Assembly (NCBI RefSeq): GCF_002899455.1
Contig: NZ_PPFB01000001.1
Location: 5,982,001 to 6,046,000, forward strand
From: Streptomyces sp. DH-12
GTDB lineage: Bacteria > Actinomycetota > Actinomycetes > Streptomycetales > Streptomycetaceae
Reading direction: 5' to 3'
Length of the DNA stretch: 64,000 bases
Shown here: one piece after another, positions 25,260-33,893 of the stretch
How the letters are laid out: the number at the start of each line of letters is the position of its first letter
Numbering within the stretch: position 1 is the first letter of the stretch
Position numbers and translations under genes: made by a program
Notes under the pieces: model-generated
The model's database searches: none
What the model saw: the letters and a program-made list of their open reading frames with translations, nothing else
Told to the model about the DNA's origin: nothing

Positions 25260-25397
25260 GCCGTCCAGACCGGGAGCGAAACGTGACCGGGTCCACGATA
25301 GGGGAGCACCCCGGGCCGTCGGCCCGCCGGTGGCGCGAACGGCGTACATCGGACCGTTCGGCTTGCGGGACGCGGGCCGGCCCCGGAAGGTCGACGC

Positions 25398-26336
25398 ATG
25401 AAGGCGATCAGCTACGCGCGGTACGGCGGCCCCGAGGTCCTCGAGTACGGCGAGGCCGACGAACCCAAGCTCGGCCCCGACTCGGTGCTCGTCCAGGTCC
25501 GGGCGGTGTCCGTCAACCCGGTCGACTGGAAGGCCCGCCAGGGCCATCTCGACGCGGTCCTCCCGGCCGTCTTCCCGGTGATCCCCGGCTGGGACCTCGC
25601 GGGCGTGGTCGTCCGGCCGGGACCGGCGGTCCCCGAGTTCGCCGAGGGCGACGAGGTGATCGGCTACGTCCGCGAGGACGTCCTCTCCTTCGGCACCTGC
25701 GCCGAGTACGTGGCCGCCCCCGTACGCGCCCTCGCCCCCAAGCCGCGCAGCCTCACCTTCGAGCAGGCGGCCGGCATCCCCCTCGCCGGGCTCACCGCGT
25801 ACCAGGTGCTGCACCGCGTCCTCCGCGTGCGGCGGGGCGAGACCGTGCTGGTGCACGCGGCGGCCGGCGGGGTCGGCTCCGTCGCCGTCCAGCTCGCCGC
25901 CCACCTCGGCGCCCGGGTCATCGGCACCGCGAGCGAACGCAACCACGACTTCGTCCGCGAGCTGGGCGCCGAGCCGGTGAGCTACGGCGAGGGCCTGGCC
26001 GAACGCGTCCGCGGCCTCGCCCCCGAAGGCGTGGACGCCGTCGTCGACACGGTCGGCGGAGACACCCTCAGGGCCTCCGCGAACCTCCTGGGCCCGGAGG
26101 GCCGCCTGGCGTCGGTCGTCGACCCCGGCGTGACCGGCTACGGCGGCGCCTACTGGTTCGTCCGCCCCGACCCCGCGGATCTGCGCGCCCTCTCCGACCT
26201 GGCCGACCAGGGCGTCCTCACCGTCCACGTCGAGGAGACCTTCCCCCTCGACAGGACGGCGGACGCCCACCGCCGCAGCGAGGAGGGCCACATCCGCGGC
26301 AAGGTCGTGATCACCGTCGGTCCGTCCGGCGCCTGA
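25398..26336 (+). CDS. NADP-dependent quinone-oxidoreductase-type enzyme
   Basis: 312 residues; the ATG at 25398 follows GGAAGGTCGACGC. Medium-chain dehydrogenase/reductase without zinc: the QOR features VNPVDWKARQG and IPGWDLAGVV are present, the coenzyme loop is HAAAGGVGSVAVQLA, and no zinc cysteines are seen. It should reduce a quinone or enone with NADPH. It is divergent from the kinase operon and could share the regulatory region, including the operator 140 bp upstream. Substrate unknown. Confidence 0.93.
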   Translation: MKAISYARYGGPEVLEYGEADEPKLGPDSVLVQVRAVSVNPVDWKARQGHLDAVLPAVFPVIPGWDLAGVVVRPGPAVPEFAEGDEVIGYVREDVLSFGTCAEYVAAPVRALAPKPRSLTFEQAAGIPLAGLTAYQVLHRVLRVRRGETVLVHAAAGGVGSVAVQLAAHLGARVIGTASERNHDFVRELGAEPVSYGEGLAERVRGLAPEGVDAVVDTVGGDTLRASANLLGPEGRLASVVDPGVTGYGGAYWFVRPDPADLRALSDLADQGVLTVHVEETFPLDRTADAHRRSEEGHIRGKVVITVGPSGA

Positions 26337-26385
26337 GGACGAGGCCCGGCGGGCCGGAACGGGGTGGCGCTGAGGGAGGAGAACC

Positions 26386-26724
26386 TCACCCCAGCACCAC
26401 CCCCACCCCGCCCCCCGCCGTCACCAGCACGCACAGCACGACCCCCGCGGCGTACCGAGGCGCCAGCCGCTCGGGCTCCCCGCCCGCCGCCAGCCCCCGG
26501 ATCCGCCGGTGGGCGACCAGCAGCACCCCCGCCCACCCCGCGCAGCACACGACCCCCGCCGCCGGCATCCCCGCCGACGCCCCGCCCATCAGCCCGGCTT
26601 TCCCCGCCAGCACGGCCACCACCGTGCCGGCCAAGGTCGTCCGCCGCCACGCGAGCCGGGTCCGCTCGGGCTGCAACCCCGGATCCCGCTCGCCCCGCGC
26701 CCGCGACGGCGCCCCGGGCCTCAC
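26386..26724 (-). CDS. DUF202-family small membrane protein
   Basis: 112 residues from GTG 26724, chosen because it overlaps the stop of the preceding gene as GTGA. The family signature LQPERTRLAWRRTTLAGT is followed by three hydrophobic spans. DUF202 proteins are small membrane proteins of unknown role. It is the last gene of a three-gene leftward operon (Nudix, YidH-like, this one). Both DUF202 genes together suggest a hetero-oligomer. Confidence 0.85.
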   Translation of the reverse strand: MRPGAPSRARGERDPGLQPERTRLAWRRTTLAGTVVAVLAGKAGLMGGASAGMPAAGVVCCAGWAGVLLVAHRRIRGLAAGGEPERLAPRYAAGVVLCVLVTAGGGVGVVLG

Positions 26725-27113
26725 GCCTCCCACCCCACCAGCACCACCACGACCATCACGGCGGCCACCCCCGCCACCACCACGCTCAGCAGCGCCGGGA
26801 ACCGCGACACCGGCAGGTCCTCCCCCCGCCGCATCGCCCGCTCGCACCGCACCCAGTGGTTGACCGCCCGCAGCGCGCACAGCGCACCGGCCGCCAGCAG
26901 CGCCAGGGCCAGCCCGACCCGCCACCCCCACCGCAGACCGGGCAGGAACTGGTCCACCGCGAACCCGCCGCCGATCAGCGCGAGCGCGGTCCGCAGCCAG
27001 GCGAGGAACGTCCGCTCGTTCGCCAGCGAGAAGCGGTAGTCGGGCGTCTCCCCGTCCTCCCGCACCTCGGCGGGGGCGAACCACAACCGGACGTTCCGCA
27101 CGAAGTCGATCAC
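26721..27113 (-). CDS. YidH/DUF202-family membrane protein
   Basis: 130 residues from GTG 27113 (VIDFVRNVRLWFAP), which has AGGG 8 bases upstream; GTG 27134, overlapping the Nudix stop as GTGA, is a second candidate. DUF202 motif: DYRFSLANERTFLAWLRTALALIGGG, then three membrane spans. The function of the family is unknown. It lies between the Nudix gene and a second DUF202 gene, and the tight spacing implies a single transcript. Confidence 0.9.
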   Translation of the reverse strand: MIDFVRNVRLWFAPAEVREDGETPDYRFSLANERTFLAWLRTALALIGGGFAVDQFLPGLRWGWRVGLALALLAAGALCALRAVNHWVRCERAMRRGEDLPVSRFPALLSVVVAGVAAVMVVVVLVGWEA

Positions 27114-27130
27114 CTGGGTGACCCTACCGG

Positions 27131-27670
27131 TCACGCCCGGCCGGTGATCCCCGCCCGGTACGCCCGCAGCCGCTCGTACGCCGCGAGCCCGTCCGGCACC
27201 CACTGCCACTCCCCGAGCCGCCGCTCCACCTCCTCCTCCGTCAGGAAGGCGTGCCAGGCCACCTCCTCGGCCTGCGGCCGCACCGGCAGCCCGCAGCGCA
27301 CCTCGTACACCGCCGACCACCAGGTCCGGTCCGCGCCGTCGTCGTACAGGAAGGTGAACAGGTGCGAGGGGCGCGGCAGGCCGCTCACCCCCAGCTCCTC
27401 CTCGGCCTCCCGCAGGGCCGCCTCGTCGTACGCCTCGCCCGCGCCGACCACCCCGCCGACGAACATGTCGTACAGCGACGGGAAGACGAGCTTCACCGGC
27501 GTGCGCCGGTGGACGAAGATCCGGCCCTCCGCGTCCCGCGCCAGGACGAAGACGCAGCGATGGCGCAGTCCCCGTGCGTACACCTCGCCGCGCGGGGCCC
27601 GCCCGACCACCCGGTCGTGCTCGTCGACGACGTCGAGGATCTCGTCGGCGCTCCTACCGCTCTCGTTCAT
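27131..27670 (-). CDS. Nudix hydrolase of the IDI-like/YfcD group
   Basis: 179 residues from ATG 27670. The Nudix box GVVGAGEAYDEAALREAEEELGV fits Gx5Ex7REUxEExGU exactly and should bind the metal for pyrophosphate hydrolysis. N-terminal EILDVVDEHDRVVGRAPRGEVYARGLRHR is like isopentenyl-diphosphate isomerase/YfcD proteins. Substrate unknown: a nucleoside or other diphosphate. First gene of the operon with the two DUF202 proteins. Confidence 0.92.
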   Translation of the reverse strand: MNESGRSADEILDVVDEHDRVVGRAPRGEVYARGLRHRCVFVLARDAEGRIFVHRRTPVKLVFPSLYDMFVGGVVGAGEAYDEAALREAEEELGVSGLPRPSHLFTFLYDDGADRTWWSAVYEVRCGLPVRPQAEEVAWHAFLTEEEVERRLGEWQWVPDGLAAYERLRAYRAGITGRA

Positions 27671-27936
27671 ACCGCCATGGAACTCCGGTTCGTCCCGCCG
27701 GCCAAGCGCGCCCCTCCGGCGCCCAGGGGGCCACGGCACGCACACCGCTCTCCGAGGTCACAAGTCGCCCGGTTGTGAACGCGGTTGACGCGTGTAACAC
27801 CTCAAACGCCCTTGACGTGATCCGTTGGCTGACGGTTTGCTGTCCGTGATCAGCTCATGGCACTCGGCAGCCGACCACTGCCACCGACCACCCGCCGTGA
27901 GCCGTTGACAAGAGATGCGCGTGAGGAAGTTCCGCG

Positions 27937-28887
27937 GTGTCCCCACCCCCGCCTCCCCTCGGCCGTGCCCGCAGACGAGCGGCACCGGCCTTCGACGAGG
28001 CCCTCGACGACGCCGAACTCGTCGCCGCGCGGGCCGCACTGGCACAGGGACGGTGGCAGAGCACCCGCTCGCTGCTGGTCAGGACGGGGGACGACTGGGA
28101 CCGCCGCGGGCACCGGATCACGGTGCTCGCGAGGGAGCCGTACTGCGCCGCGTGGGCCCGCGAGTGGCTGCTCGCCGAGCCCGACTCCGGTGACGCGGCC
28201 GTGCTCCTGGCACTGGCCGAGGTGCGGCGTGCCCTGCGCGGCAAGGAGAAGCCGGACCGGGTCCGCGAGGCCTGCCGCACGGCCGCCGAGCTGATGCCCC
28301 ACGACCCGACGCCCTGGCTCGGGACGTTGATGCTGGAGTGCTCCCTGGGCGCGGAGGGCGACGTGGTCCGCGTCTTCGAGCAGGTCCGCACCCGCTACAC
28401 CGACCACCACCACGCCCACCACCTGGTCGTCGGCTGGCTCGCGGAACGCCGCGTCGAGGCGGGCCCCGACCCGCTGCACGAGGTGTACGACTTCGCCAAC
28501 TGGGCCGCCGAACAGGCCCCCGCCGACTCGCCGCTGGCCATCCTGCCGGTCATCGCGCACGCCGAGCGCTACCGCTCCCTCGCCGCCGCCGGGCACGAAC
28601 CCGCCGACCCGGTCGCCTCCGGCCACTGGGTCGGACGCCGCGCCCGGCAGGTGATGAAGGCTGCCTTCGACTGGTGGCTGGAGTGGGAGCACGAGGGCCA
28701 CCCCCGCCGGCTGGTCGACCTGAACTTCCTCGCCCACGCCAAGATCTGCGAGGGCCGGGGAGCCGAGGCCGCCGCGCTGTTCCACCGCATCGGCGACCAC
28801 GCCACGCCCGCCCCCTGGTCCTATCCCGACCGGGACGGGCTCACCGCTTTCCGCACCGCCCGCGCCGCCGCCCTGGGCACGGCCTGA
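27937..28887 (+). CDS. Helical repeat protein of unknown function
   Basis: 316 residues from GTG 27937, with GAGGAAG upstream. Mostly helical with Ala/Leu/Glu-rich repeated segments (AWAREWLLAEPDSGDAAVLL, DPTPWLGTLMLECSLGAEG), suggesting a TPR-like fold. No catalytic motif or membrane span is seen. The N-terminus starts with a Pro run. It lies 50 bp before the APC permease on the same strand, and no strong terminator intervenes, so the two may be co-transcribed. I cannot name a family with certainty. Confidence 0.78.
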   Translation: MSPPPPPLGRARRRAAPAFDEALDDAELVAARAALAQGRWQSTRSLLVRTGDDWDRRGHRITVLAREPYCAAWAREWLLAEPDSGDAAVLLALAEVRRALRGKEKPDRVREACRTAAELMPHDPTPWLGTLMLECSLGAEGDVVRVFEQVRTRYTDHHHAHHLVVGWLAERRVEAGPDPLHEVYDFANWAAEQAPADSPLAILPVIAHAERYRSLAAAGHEPADPVASGHWVGRRARQVMKAAFDWWLEWEHEGHPRRLVDLNFLAHAKICEGRGAEAAALFHRIGDHATPAPWSYPDRDGLTAFRTARAAALGTA

Positions 28888-28937
28888 CCCCCACTCCTCC
28901 GCCCCCGCACCCACCACCGACCAAGGACGGTCTCGAG

Positions 28938-30479
28938 ATGACGACGGACAGTTCGAGCGCCAGCAGAGCCCCGGCCGACGGGATCAGCACCTTCAAGGGG
29001 CAGGAGCGCGCCCTGCGGGCCGACCGCCTCGGCACGGGAGGCCTGCTGCTCTCCGTGCTGGCCGCGACCGCCCCGCTCATGGTCGTCGCGGGTGTCATGC
29101 CCACCACATTCGCGGTGATGGGCATCGTCGGCCAGCCGCTGCTCTTCGTGGTCCTCGGCACCGTGCTGGTGCTGTTCAGCCTCGGCTACGCCGAGATGAG
29201 CCGGCACGTGCACAACGCGGGCGCCTTCTACGCGTACATCTCCCGCGGACTCGGCGGCACCGCCGGCGCGGGCGCCGCCCTGGTCGCGCTCGTCGCCTAC
29301 AACTCCCTCCAGGTCGGCATCTACGGCATCTTCGGCTTCGAGGTCTCCGGCCTCCTCGCCACCTACGCCGACCTCGAGGTCGCCTGGTGGATACCGGCGC
29401 TCGCCGCCGCCGTCGCCGTGGGCGTGCTGGGCCTGCTGAAGATCGACGTCAACGCGAAGGTGCTCGGCGTCCTGCTGCTCATCGAGGTGCTGCTGGTCGT
29501 CGTCTTCGACATCGCCGCCGTCGCCGACCCCGGCAGGGAAGGTCTGTCGCTGCACGCCTTCGACCCGGACACCCTGACCGGCGCCGGCGTCGGCACCGCC
29601 CTGTGCTTCTGCATCGCGGCCTTCCTCGGCTTCGAGCAGGCGCCGGTGTACGCGGAGGAGACCAGCAGGCCGCACGTGCTGGTGCCGCGCGTGATGTTCC
29701 TCGCCGTCACCGGCGTCGCCGTCTTCTTCGCCCTCAGCAGCTGGGCGCTCACCGTGGCCACCGGCCCCGCCTCGATCGTTCCCACCTCGCGGGAGCAGAG
29801 CGCGGGCCTGCTGTTCTTCCTCACCGAGGACCGCCTCGGCTCCGCCTTCACGGACGTCCTGCACGTGCTGTTCGTGACCGGCATGTTCGCGGCCATGCTC
29901 AGCTTCCACAACGTCGTCGCCCGGTACGCCTTCGCCATGGGCCGCGAGGGCCTGCTGCCCGCCGCCTTCGGCCGCACCACGGGCGCCAGCGGCGCCCCCG
30001 GCACCGGCTCCCTGCTGCAGACCGGCGTCGCCGTCGCCCTGGTGCTGGCCTTCGCCCTCACCGACGACAAGCCGGCCGGCGACCCCACCGCGCCCGTGCT
30101 GCGCCTGTTCACCTGGGGCGGCAACATCGGCGCGCTCGGCGTCATCGTCCTGATGGCCATCGCCTCGCTGTCCGTCGTGGTCTTCTTCGTACGGCGCGGC
30201 GCCGCGGGCGCGCAGGCCTGGCGCCTGGTCACCTCGGCGGTGGCCGGACTCGCCCTCGTGGTGATCGCGGGCTACACGGTCAAGGACTTCGACGTGCTGG
30301 TCGGCGCCGGCCCCGACTCCGCCCTGCGCTGGATCCTGCCCGGCGTCATCGGACTCGCCCTCGTCGTCGGGCTGGTCCAGGGCGCGATCCTGCGCGCCCG
30401 CGCTCCCGAGACCCACGCTCGCATCGGCCTGGGCAACGAGGCGTTCCAGCTGGAGAAGGAGGCCGGGCGCGCCCCGTAG
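28938..30479 (+). CDS. APC-family amino-acid permease
   Basis: 513 residues from ATG 28938. It has about 12 hydrophobic spans, and the N-terminal segment TGGLLLSVLAATAPLMVVAG is the typical APC first helix. YAEMSRHVHNAGAFYAYISRG is the family motif of helix 2-3, and FLGFEQAPVYAEETSRP matches the conserved loop of helix 6. Likely amino-acid or amine import. The short tail ARIGLGNEAFQLEKE is cytoplasmic. A perfect terminator hairpin follows. The upstream gene may be part of the same transcript. Substrate unknown. Confidence 0.93.
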   Translation: MTTDSSSASRAPADGISTFKGQERALRADRLGTGGLLLSVLAATAPLMVVAGVMPTTFAVMGIVGQPLLFVVLGTVLVLFSLGYAEMSRHVHNAGAFYAYISRGLGGTAGAGAALVALVAYNSLQVGIYGIFGFEVSGLLATYADLEVAWWIPALAAAVAVGVLGLLKIDVNAKVLGVLLLIEVLLVVVFDIAAVADPGREGLSLHAFDPDTLTGAGVGTALCFCIAAFLGFEQAPVYAEETSRPHVLVPRVMFLAVTGVAVFFALSSWALTVATGPASIVPTSREQSAGLLFFLTEDRLGSAFTDVLHVLFVTGMFAAMLSFHNVVARYAFAMGREGLLPAAFGRTTGASGAPGTGSLLQTGVAVALVLAFALTDDKPAGDPTAPVLRLFTWGGNIGALGVIVLMAIASLSVVVFFVRRGAAGAQAWRLVTSAVAGLALVVIAGYTVKDFDVLVGAGPDSALRWILPGVIGLALVVGLVQGAILRARAPETHARIGLGNEAFQLEKEAGRAP

Positions 30480-30499
30480 GCCGCGCACGGCACGACGCA

Positions 30500-30537
30500 G
30501 GCCCGTCCGCCCCCTCCTGCGAGGGGGCGGACGGGCC
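30500..30537. terminator. Bidirectional terminator between the APC permease and gntP
   Basis: A 17-bp perfect stem (GGCCCGTCCGCCCCCTC and its complement) with a CTGC loop lies between convergent genes, 21 bp past the permease stop and 20 bp past the gntP stop. Confidence 0.9.
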
Positions 30538-30556
30538 TCCGCGGGTCCGGACCCGG

Positions 30557-31954
30557 CTAGACGATCAGGGACAGCAGGAGCACCAGCGCCCCCGCGACCA
30601 CCGAGATGATCGTCTCCATGATCGACCAGGTCTTGATCGTCTGGCCGACGTCCAGCCCGAAGTACTCCTTCACCAGCCAGAAGCCGGCGTCGTTGACGTG
30701 GCTGAAGAACAGCGAACCGGCGCCGATGGCCAGCACCAGCAGTGCGGCGTGCGTCGTCGACATGTCGGCCGCGAGCGGCGCGACCAGACCGGCCGCCGAG
30801 ACGGTCGCCACGGTCGCCGAGCCCGTCGCCAGCCGGATCGCCACCGCGATCAGCCAGGCCAGCAGCAGCGCCGGGATCGACCAGTCCTCGGAGATGTCCA
30901 GGATCATCCGGCCCACACCGGTGTCGATCAGGGTCTGCTTGAAGCCGCCGCCCGCGCCGACGATCAGCAGGATGCCCGCGATCGGCGCCAGGCTCTTCTC
31001 CACCAGGGAGGAGATCCGCTCCCGGCTGAAGCCGGCGGGCACGCCGAGCGTGAAGATGCCGACCAGCACGGCCGCGAGCAGCGCGATCAGCGGGGAGCCG
31101 GCCACGTCGAAGACGCGCTGCACGTGGTGCTCGGGGTCGTCGATCACGATGTCGACCAGTGCCTTGGCCAGCATCAGCACGACCGGCAGCAGGATCGTGG
31201 CCAGCGTCGCGCCGAAACCGGGGCGCCGCTCCAGGTCCTCGGAGGGACGCTGCGGGATCATCCGCTCGGGGGCCGGGACGTCCACCCAGCGGGCGGCGTA
31301 CTTGGAGAACACCGGACCGGCGATCACCACGGTCGGAATGGCGATGAGCACGCCGAGGGCCAGCGTCACGCCCAGGTCGGCGCCGACGGCGTCGATGGCG
31401 ACCAGCGGGCCGGGGTGCGGCGGGACCAGGCCGTGCATCACGGACAGACCGGCGAGCGCCGGGATGCCGATGCGCATGAGCGAGTAGTTGCCGCGCTTGG
31501 CGACCATCAGCACCACCGGGATCAGCAGCACCACGCCGACCTCGAAGAACAGCGGCAGCCCGATGACCGAGGCGATCAGCACCATCGCCCACGGCATGGT
31601 GCGGCCCTTGGCCTTCGCGAGGATGGTGTCGACGATCTGGTCGGCGCCGCCGGAGTCGGCGAGCATCTTGCCGAGGATCGCGCCGAGGGCGATCAGGACG
31701 CCCACACCGGCGACGGTGGAACCGAGCCCGGAGCTGAAGCTGGTGATGACCTCGTCCAGCGGCGCCCCGGCGAAGGCGCCGAGCGCCAGTGACCCGATGG
31801 TCAGCGACAGGAAGGCGTGCAGCTTGAACTTGGTGATGAGCAGGACGATGACGGCTATGCCCGCCAGGACGGCGATGCCCAGCTGAGCGTGGCCGGCCGA
31901 GGTGATCGGCTCGGGTGCGTCCGCTGCCAGCATCTCTACGCTGAGTCTGGTCAC
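30557..31954 (-). CDS. gntP: Gluconate:H+ symporter
   Basis: 465 residues from GTG 31954, with AGGATCCACC just upstream; ATG 31933 is possible. GntP-family transporter with about 12-14 membrane spans; MHGLVPPHPGPL and FKQTLIDTGVGRMI are its signatures. It imports gluconate with protons. The next gene downstream of the promoter side is gluconokinase, and the FadR-type GntR regulator is divergent, forming the gluconate cluster gntR/gntK-gntP. It is transcribed leftward after gntK with a 68-bp gap. Confidence 0.95.
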   Translation of the reverse strand: MTRLSVEMLAADAPEPITSAGHAQLGIAVLAGIAVIVLLITKFKLHAFLSLTIGSLALGAFAGAPLDEVITSFSSGLGSTVAGVGVLIALGAILGKMLADSGGADQIVDTILAKAKGRTMPWAMVLIASVIGLPLFFEVGVVLLIPVVLMVAKRGNYSLMRIGIPALAGLSVMHGLVPPHPGPLVAIDAVGADLGVTLALGVLIAIPTVVIAGPVFSKYAARWVDVPAPERMIPQRPSEDLERRPGFGATLATILLPVVLMLAKALVDIVIDDPEHHVQRVFDVAGSPLIALLAAVLVGIFTLGVPAGFSRERISSLVEKSLAPIAGILLIVGAGGGFKQTLIDTGVGRMILDISEDWSIPALLLAWLIAVAIRLATGSATVATVSAAGLVAPLAADMSTTHAALLVLAIGAGSLFFSHVNDAGFWLVKEYFGLDVGQTIKTWSIMETIISVVAGALVLLLSLIV

Positions 31955-32022
31955 GGTGGATCCTAGGGAGTACGGGGGGGGTGGGGAGGGGGGCGGCCCC
32001 GGGGGACAGGGGCCGGTGGGGC

Positions 32023-32541
32023 CTACGGGGTGGGCTCAGGGAGCGACGTCAGGGCGGCGGCCGCCCGTTCGGTGATCTCCTCGGGGCTGCCCGCCACGTC
32101 CACGGCGATCCCGGTCTCGTCCGGCTCCAGCGGCTGGAGCGTGGCGAACTGGGAGTCGAGCAGTGCCGTGGGCATGAAGTGCCCCTGCCGCTGCGACATC
32201 CGGTCCTCGACGAGCGCGCGGTCGCCGGTGAGGTGCACGAAGACCACGCCGGGCGCGGCGGCCCGCAGCCGGTCGCGGTACGACCGCTTCAGCGCCGAGC
32301 AGCTCACCACGCCGCCCAGCCCCGCGCGCCCCTGCGCCCAGTCGCCGATGGCGTCCAGCCAGGGCCACCGGTCGTCGTCGGTGAGCGGGGTGCCGGCCGA
32401 CATCTTGGCGATGTTGCTCTGCGGGTGGAAGTCGTCGCCCTCGGCGTACGGAACGCCGAGGCGGGCCGCGAGCAGGGGACCGATGGTGGTCTTGCCCGTT
32501 CCGGCGACGCCCATGACCACGAGCACGCGGGGGGTGTTCAT
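32023..32541 (-). CDS. gntK: Gluconokinase
   Basis: 172 residues, the family length. Phosphorylates gluconate to 6-phosphogluconate for the pentose phosphate route. The P-loop is GVAGTGKTT (about residues 10-18). EGDDFHPQSNIAKMSAGTPLTDDDR is the gluconate-site motif, and SALKRSYRDRLR the lid region. ATG 32541 follows GAGGCAGCG. Likely first gene of gntK-gntP, controlled by the divergent GntR regulator. Confidence 0.96.
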   Translation of the reverse strand: MNTPRVLVVMGVAGTGKTTIGPLLAARLGVPYAEGDDFHPQSNIAKMSAGTPLTDDDRWPWLDAIGDWAQGRAGLGGVVSCSALKRSYRDRLRAAAPGVVFVHLTGDRALVEDRMSQRQGHFMPTALLDSQFATLQPLEPDETGIAVDVAGSPEEITERAAAALTSLPEPTP

Positions 32542-32608
32542 CGCTGCCTCACTGTCTGATGTCCTCGTCGACACCTTGCCGATGATGTCGACGGCAACTG
32601 AAACTCAT

Positions 32609-32651
32609 AAGTAAGACGACTTCAAGAGTCTGTGACGAATAAGTCTGACTT
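32609..32651. promoter_or_regulatory. Inverted-repeat pair in the gntK/gntR gap
   Basis: AAGTAAGACGACTT (32609-32622) and AAGTCTGACTT (32641-32651) both start with AAGT and end with GACTT/ACTT. The second is a perfect 5-1-5 palindrome. They lie in the divergent gntK/gntR promoter region, as GntR operators should, and the region is AT-richer than its surroundings. Confidence 0.5.
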
Positions 32652-32685
32652 TTTATCGGAGTGATGCGCCCCGTACTCTGAGTGC

Positions 32686-33387
32686 ATGAGCACCACGGGC
32701 CGGGGGCTGCACGGCCGCGTACTGGACACCCTCGGCCCCGAGATCACGGCGGGCGAGTACCCGCCCGGCAGCGTCCTGCGCACCGACGAGCTCGCCCAGC
32801 GTTTCGACGTGTCGCGCTCCGTGATGCGCGAGGTGGTCCGCGTCCTGGAGTCCATGCACCTGGTGGAGTCCCGGCGCCGCGTCGGCGTCACCGTCCTGCC
32901 GTCCCGCGAGTGGAACGTCTACGACCCGCAGGTCATCCGCTGGCGCCTGGCCGGCGCCGACCGCCCCCGCCAACTGCGCTCCCTCACCGTGCTGCGCTCC
33001 GCGATCGAACCGGTCGCGGCGGGCCTGGCCGCGCGCAACGCCACGGCCGAGCAGTGCGCCGAACTCACCGAGTGCGCCCTCGGGATGGTCGCCCACTCGC
33101 GCGGCCACAAGCTGGAGGGCTACCTCTTCCACGACGTGGCGTTCCACCGCGTGATCCTGACCGCCTCCGGCAACGAGATGTTCGCCCGCCTCGGCGACGT
33201 GGTCGCCGAGGTGCTGGCCGGGCGCACCCACCACGACGTGATGTTCGAGGACCCCGACCCGGCCGCCGTCACCCTCCACGTCCAGCTCGCCGAAGCCGTC
33301 CGCGCCCGCGACGCGGCCCGCGCGGAGAGGCTCACCCGCGAGATCACCGAGGGCGCCCTCCAGGAACTGGACATCCTGGCGCCCTGA
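32686..33387 (+). CDS. gntR: FadR-subfamily GntR regulator of the gluconate operon
   Basis: 233 residues. N-terminal winged helix: YPPGSVLRTDELAQRFDVSRSVMREVVRVLESMHLV. The C-terminal FCD domain has LRSAIEPVAAGLAA and the metal-site histidines in HDVAFHRVILTAS and HVQLAEAV. In Streptomyces GntR represses gluconate use and is released by gluconate or its products. Divergent from gntK-gntP, with a pair of related inverted repeats in between. Function by neighbourhood is strong. Confidence 0.93.
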   Translation: MSTTGRGLHGRVLDTLGPEITAGEYPPGSVLRTDELAQRFDVSRSVMREVVRVLESMHLVESRRRVGVTVLPSREWNVYDPQVIRWRLAGADRPRQLRSLTVLRSAIEPVAAGLAARNATAEQCAELTECALGMVAHSRGHKLEGYLFHDVAFHRVILTASGNEMFARLGDVVAEVLAGRTHHDVMFEDPDPAAVTLHVQLAEAVRARDAARAERLTREITEGALQELDILAP

Positions 33388-33406
33388 CCCGCCCGCCGGC
33401 CGTCCC

Positions 33407-33790
33407 TCAGCCGCCGAAGCGCTCCCGCGCACGCTCGATGTGTCCCAGGTGCTCGTGCGTCCAGCCGCAGATCGCGTCGACCGCGGTGCGCAGGGCCCGG
33501 CCCGGACCGGTGAGGGTGTACTCGACCCGCGGCGGCACGGTGGGATGCACCGTCCGCTCGACCAGGCCGTTGCGCTCCAGCATGCGCAGGTTCTGGGTGA
33601 GCATCTTGTGGCTCACACCCTCGACCTCGTCCCGCAGCTCGCTGAACCGCAGGGTGCCCTCGCCGAGCGCCTCGATGATCAGCAGCGCCCACTTGTTGGC
33701 GACGTCCGAGAAGATCTCCCGCGCCAGGGAGTCCGCGCGCCGCAGGTCGGCGTCCTCCGGCAGTCCCGCGAGCACGCGCTTGGTCACCAT
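33407..33790 (-). CDS. HxlR-family regulator
   Basis: 127 residues; ATG 33790 has GAGGAACCCG upstream. The HxlR winged helix is clear: KWALLIIEALGEGTLRFSELRDEVEGVSHKMLTQNLRMLERNGLVERTV and PRVEYTLTGPGRAL. No cysteine stands near the N-terminus, so a thiol/aldehyde sensor of the HxlR type is not indicated. Divergent from RidA across a perfect palindrome (33847-33861) that fits HxlR dimers. Likely represses ridA and itself. Confidence 0.92.
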   Translation of the reverse strand: MVTKRVLAGLPEDADLRRADSLAREIFSDVANKWALLIIEALGEGTLRFSELRDEVEGVSHKMLTQNLRMLERNGLVERTVHPTVPPRVEYTLTGPGRALRTAVDAICGWTHEHLGHIERARERFGG

Positions 33791-33846
33791 CGGGTTCCTC
33801 CGTCACTGAAAAGTGCCTTCTTCCGGATCGAGGCCCACTCTCCTAC

Positions 33847-33861
33847 GGTTACCGAGTAACC
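33847..33861. promoter_or_regulatory. Perfect palindrome between hxlR and ridA, likely HxlR operator
   Basis: GGTTAC-CGA-GTAACC: perfect 6-base arms, 33 bp before the ridA start and 57 bp before hxlR. HxlR dimers bind such short inverted repeats. Confidence 0.7.
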
Positions 33862-33893
33862 ACAAGAGACCGACCAGGAAAGGCGGCCCAGCC

